A DNA stretch of 64,000 nucleotides from Neptuniibacter sp. 1_MG-2023 (GTDB lineage Bacteria > Pseudomonadota > Gammaproteobacteria > Pseudomonadales > Balneatricaceae). The position numbers and the translations under genes are program-made. Every line of letters begins with the position of its first letter. Position 1 is the first letter of the stretch. This document shows, piece by piece, positions 42,674 through 51,262 of this stretch. The notes under the pieces were generated by a model. It was not told the origin of the DNA, ran no database searches, and saw nothing but the letters and a program-made list of their open reading frames with translations. The stretch spans positions 1-64,000 of the forward strand of contig NZ_JAUOQR010000013.1 of the NCBI RefSeq assembly GCF_030547185.1, given 5' to 3'.

Positions 42674-44125
42674 ATGCTTAGTAAAACCATCCTATTACTC
42701 TGCACACTTATTTTTACACCCCATCTATACGCGTCTACAGGCGGCACTCCCCTAATATTGTCTGATATGACCGGATCAATTTTTGGTATTTTGGCACTGA
42801 TTATTTTTGTTATCGGTTATATTTTTGTACTCGGTGAAGAGTTTATCCACCTTCGAAAATCAAAACCGATTATGGTGGCGGCAGGATTGATATGGTTATT
42901 AACAGGTATCGCCTACTCTCTTAGTGGCGACGAATTCACAGCGGGATTAGCCGTAAAGCAATACATTCTCGAATATGCCGAGCTATTTCTATTTCTATTA
43001 GCCGCTATGACATTTATCACAACAATGGAGGAGCGATTAGTGTTCGCAGCCCTCCGGTCTTGGCTTGTTGTGCAAAGCTTCTCCTTAAGAAAGATCTATT
43101 GGATTACGGGTCTACTCGCATTTTTTATCTCACCTATAGCTGACAACCTTTCAACGGCATTACTCATGGGTGCTGTCGTGCTAGCCGTGGGTAATTCATA
43201 CCATCATTTTGTTACTGTCGGTTGTATCAATATTGTTATTGCCGCCAATGCAGGAGGGGCATTCAGCCCGTTCGGTGATATTACAACACTTATGGTTTGG
43301 CAAAAGGGGCTGGTTCAATTTGAGGAGTTTTTACTACTTTTCTTCCCTGCATTAATTACTTGGTTTATACCTGCACTCATTATGAATAGAGTGATTGAGG
43401 ATGGCCCACCATCCGGCGAAACAAACCTCCTTCATATGAAGAAAGGTGCTATTACAATTATCTTTATTTTCCTCTTCACAATTGTTCTGTCCGTACTGTC
43501 GCACAGCATTTTACACTTGCCTCCCGTACTCGGCATGATGACTGGGTTAGGGATACTGAAATTATTTGGCTTCTACATCAGCAAACAAGCCCCCATCGTC
43601 CAAGAACAAGGGCATATTCACAACTTTCAAGCCGAAAATATGCAAAGCCACGAACAGAGCAAAGGCGATAACGCAGATGTGATCCGCCGCTTCAATATAT
43701 TCAAAGTTGTTGAGCGCTCCTCATGGGATACACTTATGTTTTTCTATGGCGTCGTACTTTGTGTAGGCGGGCTCGCGACGTTAGGCTACCTTACGCTCCT
43801 ATCTGAATTTATGTATAACGGCTTAGGTGCCACAACGGCCAATATACTCGTAGGGGTCGCCTCAGCATTGATAGATAACATTCCTGTTATGTTTGCAGTA
43901 TTGAGCATGAAACCCGATATGAACGTACAGCAGTGGTTACTCGTCACACTGACTGCTGGCATTGGTGGTTCACTTCTTTCTGTAGGTTCAGCAGCCGGGA
44001 TAGCGCTCATGGGACAAGCTCAAGGGGTTTACACTTTTATGAGCCATCTGAAATGGAGTTGGGCAATATTGATCGGTTATAGCTTTGGTATATTAACCCA
44101 CCTGTATATTAGCGGGTTAATATAG
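42674..44125 (+). CDS. nhaD: Sodium/proton antiporter NhaD
   Basis: NhaD is an ion-transporter-superfamily antiporter that exports sodium (and lithium) in marine and haloalkaliphilic bacteria. The 483-residue protein has a signal-like N-terminus (about 1-20) and about a dozen membrane segments. Conserved polar stretches include SPIADNLSTAL, NAGGAFSPFGDITTLMVW and LIDNIPVMFAVL. The predicted loop with HIHNFQAENMQSH is variable. It is divergent from prfB. Confidence 0.92.
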   Translation: MLSKTILLLCTLIFTPHLYASTGGTPLILSDMTGSIFGILALIIFVIGYIFVLGEEFIHLRKSKPIMVAAGLIWLLTGIAYSLSGDEFTAGLAVKQYILEYAELFLFLLAAMTFITTMEERLVFAALRSWLVVQSFSLRKIYWITGLLAFFISPIADNLSTALLMGAVVLAVGNSYHHFVTVGCINIVIAANAGGAFSPFGDITTLMVWQKGLVQFEEFLLLFFPALITWFIPALIMNRVIEDGPPSGETNLLHMKKGAITIIFIFLFTIVLSVLSHSILHLPPVLGMMTGLGILKLFGFYISKQAPIVQEQGHIHNFQAENMQSHEQSKGDNADVIRRFNIFKVVERSSWDTLMFFYGVVLCVGGLATLGYLTLLSEFMYNGLGATTANILVGVASALIDNIPVMFAVLSMKPDMNVQQWLLVTLTAGIGGSLLSVGSAAGIALMGQAQGVYTFMSHLKWSWAILIGYSFGILTHLYISGLI

Positions 44126-44154
44126 GAAGCATCCATAACGCATAACAATCAACG

Positions 44155-44676
44155 TCAAAGCATATCAAACTCAGCGAGGACCTGTTGTGACCATTGCTCA
44201 ACCCGTGCAAGGGTCTCACCATGCTGACAATCTTCATCGATTGCCAAACCAACAAACTGACGACCATCTTCAGTTAACGCTTTAGATGCATCAAAACTAT
44301 AGCCTTCAATAGGCCAGTACCCGACCATCTCAGCACCTTGTGCTTTCAGAAGATCGTGGAGTAATCCCATCGCATCAAGAAACCATTCGCCGTAACCAAT
44401 TTGATCGCCCAAACCAAATACAGCGCAGGTCTTACCTGCAACATTAGCGTTTTCTACAATCTCCCATAAATCAGCCCAATCTTCCTGCAATTCCCCAAAA
44501 TCCCAAGTAGGGATGCCTAAAATAAGATATTGATAATCAGAGAGACCGTCTAAACCATCCGCTGCAATATCGATCCGATCGATTTTATCAAACCCTATAT
44601 TTTCAGCGATAAGATCCGCAACGCTTTCAGTATTCCCCGTTGTCGAACCATAAAAAAGACCAATCGGTGCTGCCAT
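44155..44676 (-). CDS. Flavodoxin
   Basis: The 173-residue protein is a long-chain flavodoxin that binds FMN through the loop GSTTGNTE (10-17). The FGLGDQIGYGEWFLDAMG stretch contributes the second and third FMN loops. It is likely an electron carrier for radical SAM or reductive enzymes. fldA and fldB cannot be told apart from sequence alone. It lies tail-to-tail with nhaD, 29 bases apart. Confidence 0.93.
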   Translation of the reverse strand: MAAPIGLFYGSTTGNTESVADLIAENIGFDKIDRIDIAADGLDGLSDYQYLILGIPTWDFGELQEDWADLWEIVENANVAGKTCAVFGLGDQIGYGEWFLDAMGLLHDLLKAQGAEMVGYWPIEGYSFDASKALTEDGRQFVGLAIDEDCQHGETLARVEQWSQQVLAEFDML

Positions 44677-44702
44677 TCTTTATACCTTACCCCAAATAAA
44701 CA

Positions 44703-44725
44703 AAAAGCAGCCCTTGGCTGCTTTT
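44703..44725 (-). terminator. Rho-independent terminator after the phasin gene
   Basis: AAAAGCAGCC-CTT-GGCTGCTTTT forms a ten-pair stem with a short loop directly past the phasin stop. On the minus strand it ends in a T run. Confidence 0.88.
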
Positions 44726-44740
44726 ATAAATGATAACAAA

Positions 44741-45064
44741 TTACTTATTAAAAGCATCGAAAGCAGAATGTGCAATCTCTTCAATTTCCATTCTTGCATC
44801 TTGTAAAGCTTTCAAATTTTGATCACTAGCGCTTTTAATTGTTGTTTCCAAATCTCGTGCATAACTCTTTTGAAGATCAACAAGGTCGGTAGGCGACTGG
44901 CATTTCTGCATCTCTTGTGTCTGCTGTATAGTGGCTTCAATACAAGATTTAGTACACGCCATCTGCTGCCGAGTTAGCTCCTCCAACATTTTCGTTTGTA
45001 TATTAACCAGTTCTCTAAAAGGCTCTATTGAATCTGATATTTTCTTATTCATGTCTTGGAACAT
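44741..45064 (-). CDS. Phasin family protein
   Basis: The 107-residue protein is almost entirely amphipathic helix: FRELVNIQTKMLEELTRQQ and later LQKSYARDLETTIKSASDQN. This is the pattern of phasins that coat polyhydroxyalkanoate granules. GAGGAA precedes the ATG. No PHA synthase is nearby. It is monocistronic, with its own terminator. Confidence 0.82.
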   Translation of the reverse strand: MFQDMNKKISDSIEPFRELVNIQTKMLEELTRQQMACTKSCIEATIQQTQEMQKCQSPTDLVDLQKSYARDLETTIKSASDQNLKALQDARMEIEEIAHSAFDAFNK

Positions 45065-45238
45065 AACAACTTCCTCTACCCTACCGCCAGAAGCACAACA
45101 ATTTAACGCCGTTTATAATTCACATAATGTACGCATGATTTATTTCTTTAATCACTTATAATAAAGCACTCTATCATTGAAATGGCAAAGCTTATCTTGC
45201 CCTTATGATACCAAATAACAATATTAAGGATGTAGAAA

Positions 45239-45631
45239 ATGCGCCTATTACACACTATGTTACGTGTCACAGATTTACAAAAATCAATAGACTTCTACAC
45301 CAATATATTAGGAATGCAGCTTTTACGCAGCAAGGATTACCCTGAAGGTCGTTTCTCCCTTACCTTTTTAGGCTACGGTGACGAATCTGAGACCACAGCA
45401 TTAGAATTAACTCATAATTGGGACACTGATAGTTATGATTTAGGTAATGCTTATGGTCATATCGCGATTGAAGTGGATGATGTATACAAAGCCTGCGAAA
45501 AAATAAAAAGTAAGGGCGGTGAGATCGTTCGTGAAGCTGGACCTATGAAAAACAGCACAACCATACTTGCCTTCGCAAAAGACCCCGATGGCTACATGAT
45601 TGAGCTACTCGACAAAACACGAAACGACTAA
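45239..45631 (+). CDS. gloA: Glyoxalase I (lactoylglutathione lyase)
   Basis: GloA converts the methylglyoxal-glutathione hemithioacetal to S-lactoylglutathione. The 130-residue protein has all four metal ligands of the nickel-type enzyme at E. coli numbering: H5, E56, H74, E122. The short form without the extra loop of zinc types fits. It is followed by a strong hairpin at 45665-45695. Confidence 0.97.
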   Translation: MRLLHTMLRVTDLQKSIDFYTNILGMQLLRSKDYPEGRFSLTFLGYGDESETTALELTHNWDTDSYDLGNAYGHIAIEVDDVYKACEKIKSKGGEIVREAGPMKNSTTILAFAKDPDGYMIELLDKTRND

Positions 45632-46020
45632 GTCTCCCCCCTCCAAACAGATATAAAATATCAACTCTGCAGCGATCAGCCTTATCGCTGCAGAGAATAC
45701 CTTTTACACCGATAAGAAACGCCGAGCAATCCCACCTCACTGACACTCCACCTAACGGACCAAAACCTGCATTTAAGCACCCCTCAAATACCGAAAAACC
45801 TTAATCATCGGTAATTACACCCTTATTTTTAGACGTGGATCATTATCAGGACAATAGCAACGATGTATATTAGAATCCACTAAACAACAAGGGCCGCGAT
45901 TTTATAAATTGCATATAAAATTCACCTTTATCTTCATAAGATATGAAAATTTGTCTTCAATAGGGTTATAATTACCCACCTCTCTCGAATCCTAACGACA
46001 TTTAAAGTGAGCGATACTCG
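45632..46020. other. Intergenic region between gloA and the Sel1-repeat gene
   Basis: These 389 bases hold no convincing gene. They contain the perfect 12-bp hairpin at 45665-45695 and a -10-like TATAAT at 45967-45972 that probably serves the Sel1 gene (no good -35 seen). The rest is AT-rich sequence in which I see nothing. Confidence 0.6.
45665..45695 (+). terminator. Strong hairpin after gloA, possible terminator
   Basis: CTCTGCAGCGAT and ATCGCTGCAGAG form perfect 12-bp arms around a 7-nt loop, 34 bases past the gloA stop. Only a weak, interrupted T stretch follows, so it may act as an RNA-stabilising 3' stem or a weak terminator. The first inner pairs also repeat as ATCAGCCTTAT. Confidence 0.55.
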
Positions 46021-46818
46021 ATGAAGAAACAAATCCTTTTAGCTGCAGGTTTGATGCTAAGCATTAGCACAACCCAACTAATAGCAGCTGATCTAGGCAA
46101 AGGCACGATAGCTTTTGACAACAAAGATTACACTACTGCGTTTAATGAGCTGAATTCGTTGGCTAAAGAAGGCAACCAAGATGCTATGAACATGGTTGGC
46201 CAAATGTATGAAAATGGCTGGGGCGTTGATAAAGACATTAAAAAAGCCCGCCGTTTTTATAGCCGCGGTGCAGCTTTAGGTCATATGGGCTCCGTTAACA
46301 GCCTGCGAGCCTTAAAAAACCAAGAATACAAAAAAGAACTGGTTACAGTCCTACCTGCTGCAGAAGCGGGAGATGCTACAGCACAAAACCGTCTAGGAGA
46401 GATGGCGGAATTTGGCTACGGCATGAAACGAGATCCAAATTTAGCAATTCAGTGGTATAAACAAGCCGCTGACCAAGGCTTAATTGCTGCACAACATAAT
46501 ATCGGACGCTGCTACAATTTTGGCACGGGCGTAGAGCAGGACTTTGCCGAAGCTGAACATTGGTATCGTAAAGCTGCAGAACAAGGCCATACCGATGCAA
46601 TGTTCTTTTTAGGTACTCTTTACTCCAATAATCATGGAGCACAAGCTGACCAGAACACTAACGTTTTAGCTTACGCATGGATGCATAATGCAGCAGAGCT
46701 TGGTAATCGCACAGCGGTGGCTATCGAGAAACGCCTAGTTATGAAGCTGAATGAAAGTGAATTAAGCGATGCAAAACAATTAGCGGCAACTTACCGCCAA
46801 GAGTACGTCGGCAAATAA
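46021..46818 (+). CDS. Secreted Sel1-repeat protein
   Basis: The 265-residue protein has a signal peptide (about 1-22, cleavage near LIAADLG) and several Sel1-type TPR-like repeats such as AMNMVGQMYENGWGVDKD and AQHNIGRCYNFGTGVEQD. It is probably a periplasmic scaffold for protein contacts. No partner is indicated by neighbours. A clear terminator follows. Confidence 0.88.
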   Translation: MKKQILLAAGLMLSISTTQLIAADLGKGTIAFDNKDYTTAFNELNSLAKEGNQDAMNMVGQMYENGWGVDKDIKKARRFYSRGAALGHMGSVNSLRALKNQEYKKELVTVLPAAEAGDATAQNRLGEMAEFGYGMKRDPNLAIQWYKQAADQGLIAAQHNIGRCYNFGTGVEQDFAEAEHWYRKAAEQGHTDAMFFLGTLYSNNHGAQADQNTNVLAYAWMHNAAELGNRTAVAIEKRLVMKLNESELSDAKQLAATYRQEYVGK

Positions 46819-46840
46819 ACTTCATATCGACTTATTCGAT

Positions 46841-46874
46841 AAAGGCGATCTTATGATCGCCTTTATTATTTTAT
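46841..46874 (+). terminator. Rho-independent terminator after the Sel1-repeat gene
   Basis: AAAGGCGATC-TTAT-GATCGCCTTT forms a ten-pair stem 23 bases past the stop and is followed by ATTATTTTAT. Confidence 0.85.
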
Positions 46875-47035
46875 AAGACCCTATTTACTTTAAAGAAGCG
46901 CTAAGCTGATTTTATTTCATTCAAGATCACTATTGATTGATGATATAATGATCAACAACACTGATAGATACCCCCTTGATAAACAGGTACGATCTTTCAC
47001 CCCAAGCCGCCACCCTTATAAGATGAATAAACCTT

Positions 47036-48280
47036 ATGAATAGCGTGAAAACGCCCTCTACAACTATGTTAAATATACCTTCTAATCGTACACGCAAAGC
47101 CGCAGTAGTTATCTTTGCAGCAAGCTTGTTTATCTATAGTTTGTATTGGCTAAACACCTATGAATCCAACAAGCTTATGTGGCTTATGTTTATCGGCGGA
47201 CTGCTAGGCCTTTCTCTTTATCATGCGTCATTTGGCTTCACTACAGCTTGGCGCAACTTCATCATCAACCGTCGAGGTCGCGGTCTAAGAGCGCAGATGA
47301 TTATGCTCGCCGTGACGGTATGCCTGTTCTTCCCTGCATTAAATGCAGGTGAGCTTTTTGGCGAAGAGGTTAGAGGTTATATCCGCCCATTGGGCTCTTC
47401 AGTCCTTATCGGCGCATTTATCTTCGGTATTGGTATGCAACTAGGTAACGGCTGCGCATCGGGCAACCTTTATCATGCAGGCGGTGGTCAAGTACGCGCT
47501 ATACCAAGCATGATCGGCTTTGTAATAGGTGGATTATGGGCAACAGCAGACTATGAATGGTGGATGGAACTTCCCCAGTTCACCCCTATATCCCTAATTG
47601 AAGAAACCGGTGTTAGTGCTGCCATCATCTTAAACCTCGCCCTGTTTGCTGCAATTTCAGGACTTACTATCTGGTTAGAGAAACGCACCCACGGGGAGAT
47701 AGAAAAAGATAACCCATTAGCCGACACCAATCATTGGCGGCGCTACCTACAAGGCCCATGGCCTTTTATTTGGGGAGCACTCGCTTTAGCATGTTTGAAC
47801 TTCGCCACACTGGCACTAACCGGCCGCCCATGGGCCGTTGCAGTAGCCTATCCGCTTTGGGGTGCAAAACTTGCGATGCTTCTCGAAATGGAACTAGAAT
47901 TCGATTTTTGGACTTACTGGCTACAACCGGGAAGGGAAACCGCTCTAAGCCAACCCCTTACCAGCGATATTAATTCAGTAATGAACGCGGGTGTATTACT
48001 CGGTGCCTTTTTTGCTGCAGCAATAGCGGGTAAATTTTCCTTCGAGTGGCGCTTACCTTTGTTACATTGGGTCGCAGCCATTTTAGGTGGATTGATGCTA
48101 GGTTATGGCGCTACTATAGCCTTTGGCTGTAATATTGGCGCCTATTTTGGCGGCATAGCCTCTGGTAGCTTACATGGCTGGCTATGGTTGATTGCAGCCT
48201 TTGCGGGGAGTTATATAGGCAGTCACCTACGCCCCTTGTTTAAATTAGATAAAAAAACATCAATGCGTAGCTCGTGTTAA
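47036..48280 (+). CDS. YeeE/YedE-family transporter
   Basis: The 414-residue inner-membrane protein has about ten hydrophobic segments and two Cys-Gly motifs: MQLGNGCASGNLYHAGGG in the first half and FGCNIGAYFGGIASGSLHGW in the second. These define the YeeE/YedE (sulf_transp) family, whose characterised member TsuA imports thiosulfate. Here a sulfur compound is the likely but unproven substrate. No TusA-like YeeD gene is adjacent. Confidence 0.85.
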   Translation: MNSVKTPSTTMLNIPSNRTRKAAVVIFAASLFIYSLYWLNTYESNKLMWLMFIGGLLGLSLYHASFGFTTAWRNFIINRRGRGLRAQMIMLAVTVCLFFPALNAGELFGEEVRGYIRPLGSSVLIGAFIFGIGMQLGNGCASGNLYHAGGGQVRAIPSMIGFVIGGLWATADYEWWMELPQFTPISLIEETGVSAAIILNLALFAAISGLTIWLEKRTHGEIEKDNPLADTNHWRRYLQGPWPFIWGALALACLNFATLALTGRPWAVAVAYPLWGAKLAMLLEMELEFDFWTYWLQPGRETALSQPLTSDINSVMNAGVLLGAFFAAAIAGKFSFEWRLPLLHWVAAILGGLMLGYGATIAFGCNIGAYFGGIASGSLHGWLWLIAAFAGSYIGSHLRPLFKLDKKTSMRSSC

Positions 48281-48324
48281 AAACACTTATCATTTTTAAA
48301 TAATTAAGATTAAAGCGGTCCCCG

Positions 48325-48783
48325 ATGTCACGTTCATTTAAAGAAACATATTCCGATATAAAAGTTGCCAGCCCAATCAAACGTTTAGGCGCTTTTGTCT
48401 ATGACATGATACTGATTATCGCGTTACTTATGGTTTCCACCGGTATTATCACTATGGGATTTAATCAGGGAGAGTCCGTCCAAGGCCCCCTCTTCCAATC
48501 CTTCCTTTTTATTTTGGTCTACCTGTTTTTATCTTTTTTCTGGATGAGAAACGGCCAAACATTAGGCATGCTTGCCTGGCGTTTACGGGTGCAAACCACA
48601 GAAGGAGAGCGCCTGAATGCAAAGCAATGCTTACTTCGATATATCGTAGGTATACTCTCCCTATTGGCGGGAGGTGCAGGATTTTTATGGATGTTCATCA
48701 ACAAACAAAAAATGACATGGCACGACATAGCCTCAGGCACTCATGTTATTGAACTACCTAAGCGCGCTAAGATTTTAGAATAA
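48325..48783 (+). CDS. RDD family membrane protein
   Basis: The 152-residue protein has the RDD signature near the N-terminus (IKRLGAFVYDMILIIALL), three membrane segments, and the typical QTLGMLAWRLRVQTTEGERL and TWHDIASGTHVI stretches. Function is unknown for most members; some affect cation transport. It converges on lptG. Confidence 0.88.
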   Translation: MSRSFKETYSDIKVASPIKRLGAFVYDMILIIALLMVSTGIITMGFNQGESVQGPLFQSFLFILVYLFLSFFWMRNGQTLGMLAWRLRVQTTEGERLNAKQCLLRYIVGILSLLAGGAGFLWMFINKQKMTWHDIASGTHVIELPKRAKILE

Positions 48784-48792
48784 ACATGAATA

Positions 48793-48822
48793 AGCTGTGG
48801 CTTAGCTAAACAATCCACAGCT
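48793..48822. terminator. Hairpin between the RDD gene and lptG
   Basis: AGCTGTGG/CCACAGCT forms an 8-bp stem with a 14-nt loop in the convergent gap. There is no U tract on either side, so termination is only plausible. Confidence 0.35.
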
Positions 48823-48832
48823 CATAAGTGAG

Positions 48833-49921
48833 TTACTTAGCTCTATTAAGTAACCAAAAACCAAGCCCAATACAGATCAGAATCGGCAACAACACAGCAA
48901 CTAAAGGCGAAAAGCCAAACACGGCACTGGTTGGCCCTAAAACATCTTGGCTTAGCTTAAAGGTCAAACCTACAATAATACCGGTTATCAAGCGCTGCCC
49001 TAATGTAACACTGCGCAAAGGACCAAAAATAAAAGACACTGCAACAATAACTAAGGCAAAAATAGCAACTGGAAGTAATAACTTACTCCAGAAAGCAACA
49101 CGATATTGCGAAGAAGCTAATCCCTGCTCATCCAGATAATCCCCGTAAGAAAGTAGCCCAGCCATAGATAAATTGGTCGGTTCAATCATCACAACTTTAA
49201 GCAATTCAGGTGTCAAACCGCTCGGCCAAACCTCTTCTTTAAGTATGGATGTTTCCAACTGTACCGTAGCGGGGTCACTGTCATCAACCTTGTTTGGAAA
49301 ACGAGTTTCTTTAATATCCGATAGTAACCAATCTTTGCCATCATAACGTGCCTCTTTTGCAAAACTAGCACGTGCCAAGGTCAAGTCGTCATTAAATTCA
49401 TAACGGGTCAAGCCACGTACAGAGCCATCAGGGATAACCGCATTAATATGCAAGAAGGTCATCTCATCTCTATGCCAAACATGGCTTGCATCACTAATCG
49501 CTGAATTCCCTGTAAGCATCACCTGACGATGGCTTTGCGCACTCTGCTCACTTTGTGGCACAACGAACTCACCCAAACTTAAGGCCATCACAATAATCAG
49601 CAGTACAGGCTTCATCACAGATAAGATAATACCGAATGTTGAAATACCAGCCGCCCGCATAACCGTCAGCTCTGAACTAGAGGCCAAAATACCTAACCCT
49701 AACAAACACCCAATTAAGCTAGACAGAGGAATAAATTCATAGAAACGACGCGGCGCTGTTAACATAATGTACTTAAGTGCGGCAGCAAAGGTATAGTCGC
49801 CCGCAACGTCTTTCATCTCTTCGACTAACGCGAAAAGCATATCCAAACCAGCAACCACTAAAAGAACAATTAGAAAGCCCCCCAGCACATGACGGGCTAC
49901 ATAAAGGTCTAAAATTTTCAT
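48833..49921 (-). CDS. lptG: LPS export permease LptG
   Basis: LptG forms, with LptF and the LptB ATPase, the ABC transporter that extracts lipopolysaccharide from the inner membrane. The 362-residue protein has the six-helix plus periplasmic beta-jellyroll layout. I start it at the ATG at 49921 (KILDLYVARHVLGGF), which overlaps the lptF stop as ATGA and fits the family. An upstream start would add five residues. Confidence 0.96.
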   Translation of the reverse strand: MKILDLYVARHVLGGFLIVLLVVAGLDMLFALVEEMKDVAGDYTFAAALKYIMLTAPRRFYEFIPLSSLIGCLLGLGILASSSELTVMRAAGISTFGIILSVMKPVLLIIVMALSLGEFVVPQSEQSAQSHRQVMLTGNSAISDASHVWHRDEMTFLHINAVIPDGSVRGLTRYEFNDDLTLARASFAKEARYDGKDWLLSDIKETRFPNKVDDSDPATVQLETSILKEEVWPSGLTPELLKVVMIEPTNLSMAGLLSYGDYLDEQGLASSQYRVAFWSKLLLPVAIFALVIVAVSFIFGPLRSVTLGQRLITGIIVGLTFKLSQDVLGPTSAVFGFSPLVAVLLPILICIGLGFWLLNRAK

Positions 49922-51036
49922 GAGCTCTTTTTCCAAGGCAGACGAATCGTCGGTAGAGGTATCTGGTTATATAACCGACTCCAGAACGCACCAAACAAAA
50001 TCATATTGAAAGCAAAGGCCGCAAACACAAGGTGTACTAACCAGATCATAATAGGTGAACTCTGTCCCTCACCCACCTCACTCGTAATGCTACTAAGAAC
50101 CGAGATGTAAACTAAATAGATAAGGATAGAGGGCACCAAACGGGCAAAGCGCCCTTGTCTAGGATTCACACGACTCAAAGGCACAGCCAAAAGCGTTACA
50201 ACAATAGCTAATACAGGCAAAGATAAGCGCCAATTTAATTGCGCACGATATTTTGGCTCATCTGAATTCCAAAGTACCGATGTTGGCAAGGCTTCAATTT
50301 TATCATAACGAATTTCATTATCTTTCCGCGCGATTTCGCTACCATACTTCTGGAACCCTAACTCAACAAAATCACCAGAACCGGGCGAACCTTCATAACG
50401 AAAACCATCTTCCAAGACAACAAAACGCTGATCTCGTTCTTTATCAAGTAATGTATCACCACTAGCGGCCAAGGTGACTCGCGTACGGTTGTTACTTTTA
50501 TTCTTATCGGAGATAAACGTCATACCGAGCAAACCATCGTTTGTAACGGAATCTGTATAAGTAACTCGCGCACTGCTATTTTGACGCTGAAAACGCCCCG
50601 GCACTAAGCTCTCCAACTCACTGCGACTTTCCTGCTCATCAAAAATCTTATTTGTTTCTGATGCACCGTAAGGCGATATAAAAATAGCTAAGACGCCCAC
50701 AATCAAAGCAACAAGCAACGCAGGCCCCATAGAGTAACCGATTAAGCGTCGGCGGCTCATTCCACAAGCCTCTAACACGGTCATCTCACTTTCAAGATAA
50801 AGACGTCCATAGCCCAACAAAAAGCCTAAAAATAAACCTAAAGGCAAGATTAGCTCAAGGAAACCAGGCAAACGATAAAAGATAAGGGAAAATAGAACAT
50901 TAGGATCTAACTCACCAACAGCCGCTTTCGATAAATACCGAACAAAGCGCCCACTCATAATAATAAACAGCAGCACAGAACTCACAGCAAGCATGCTGAA
51001 CAAAACTTCACGTGCTAAATAGCGAAAAACGATCAC
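49918..51036 (-). CDS. lptF: LPS export permease LptF
   Basis: LptF is the partner permease of LptG. The 372-residue protein begins at GTG with the family N-terminus IVFRYLAREVLFSMLA. It has six membrane segments and a large periplasmic domain (about 125-265), with the PLSRVNPRQGRFARL loop between late helices. It is divergent from pepA as in other gammaproteobacteria. Confidence 0.96.
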   Translation of the reverse strand: MIVFRYLAREVLFSMLAVSSVLLFIIMSGRFVRYLSKAAVGELDPNVLFSLIFYRLPGFLELILPLGLFLGFLLGYGRLYLESEMTVLEACGMSRRRLIGYSMGPALLVALIVGVLAIFISPYGASETNKIFDEQESRSELESLVPGRFQRQNSSARVTYTDSVTNDGLLGMTFISDKNKSNNRTRVTLAASGDTLLDKERDQRFVVLEDGFRYEGSPGSGDFVELGFQKYGSEIARKDNEIRYDKIEALPTSVLWNSDEPKYRAQLNWRLSLPVLAIVVTLLAVPLSRVNPRQGRFARLVPSILIYLVYISVLSSITSEVGEGQSSPIMIWLVHLVFAAFAFNMILFGAFWSRLYNQIPLPTIRLPWKKSS

Positions 51037-51262
51037 TCTATGTCCTTAATGAAAACTGTTACTGACCCAAAAATGGTTTATATTATTAGGCTTTGACAGT
51101 AAATAAAGCAGATTGCCACAAGAAATTGCCTACTTATTTTAAAAACCGATATGGAAAATCTATTTAGTATCAGGTCACACACCTATATAGTAGCCAACAT
51201 TATCCTTTAATCTGCGGACAATGTCTTGTGCAGACGCATACACGCCTCAAGTTGGAGCCAAT

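Noticed and set aside
43786-44010. Minus-strand frames opposite nhaD, valS and pepA
   Set aside because: Composition mirrors the membrane or enzyme genes on the other strand; they are shadow frames.
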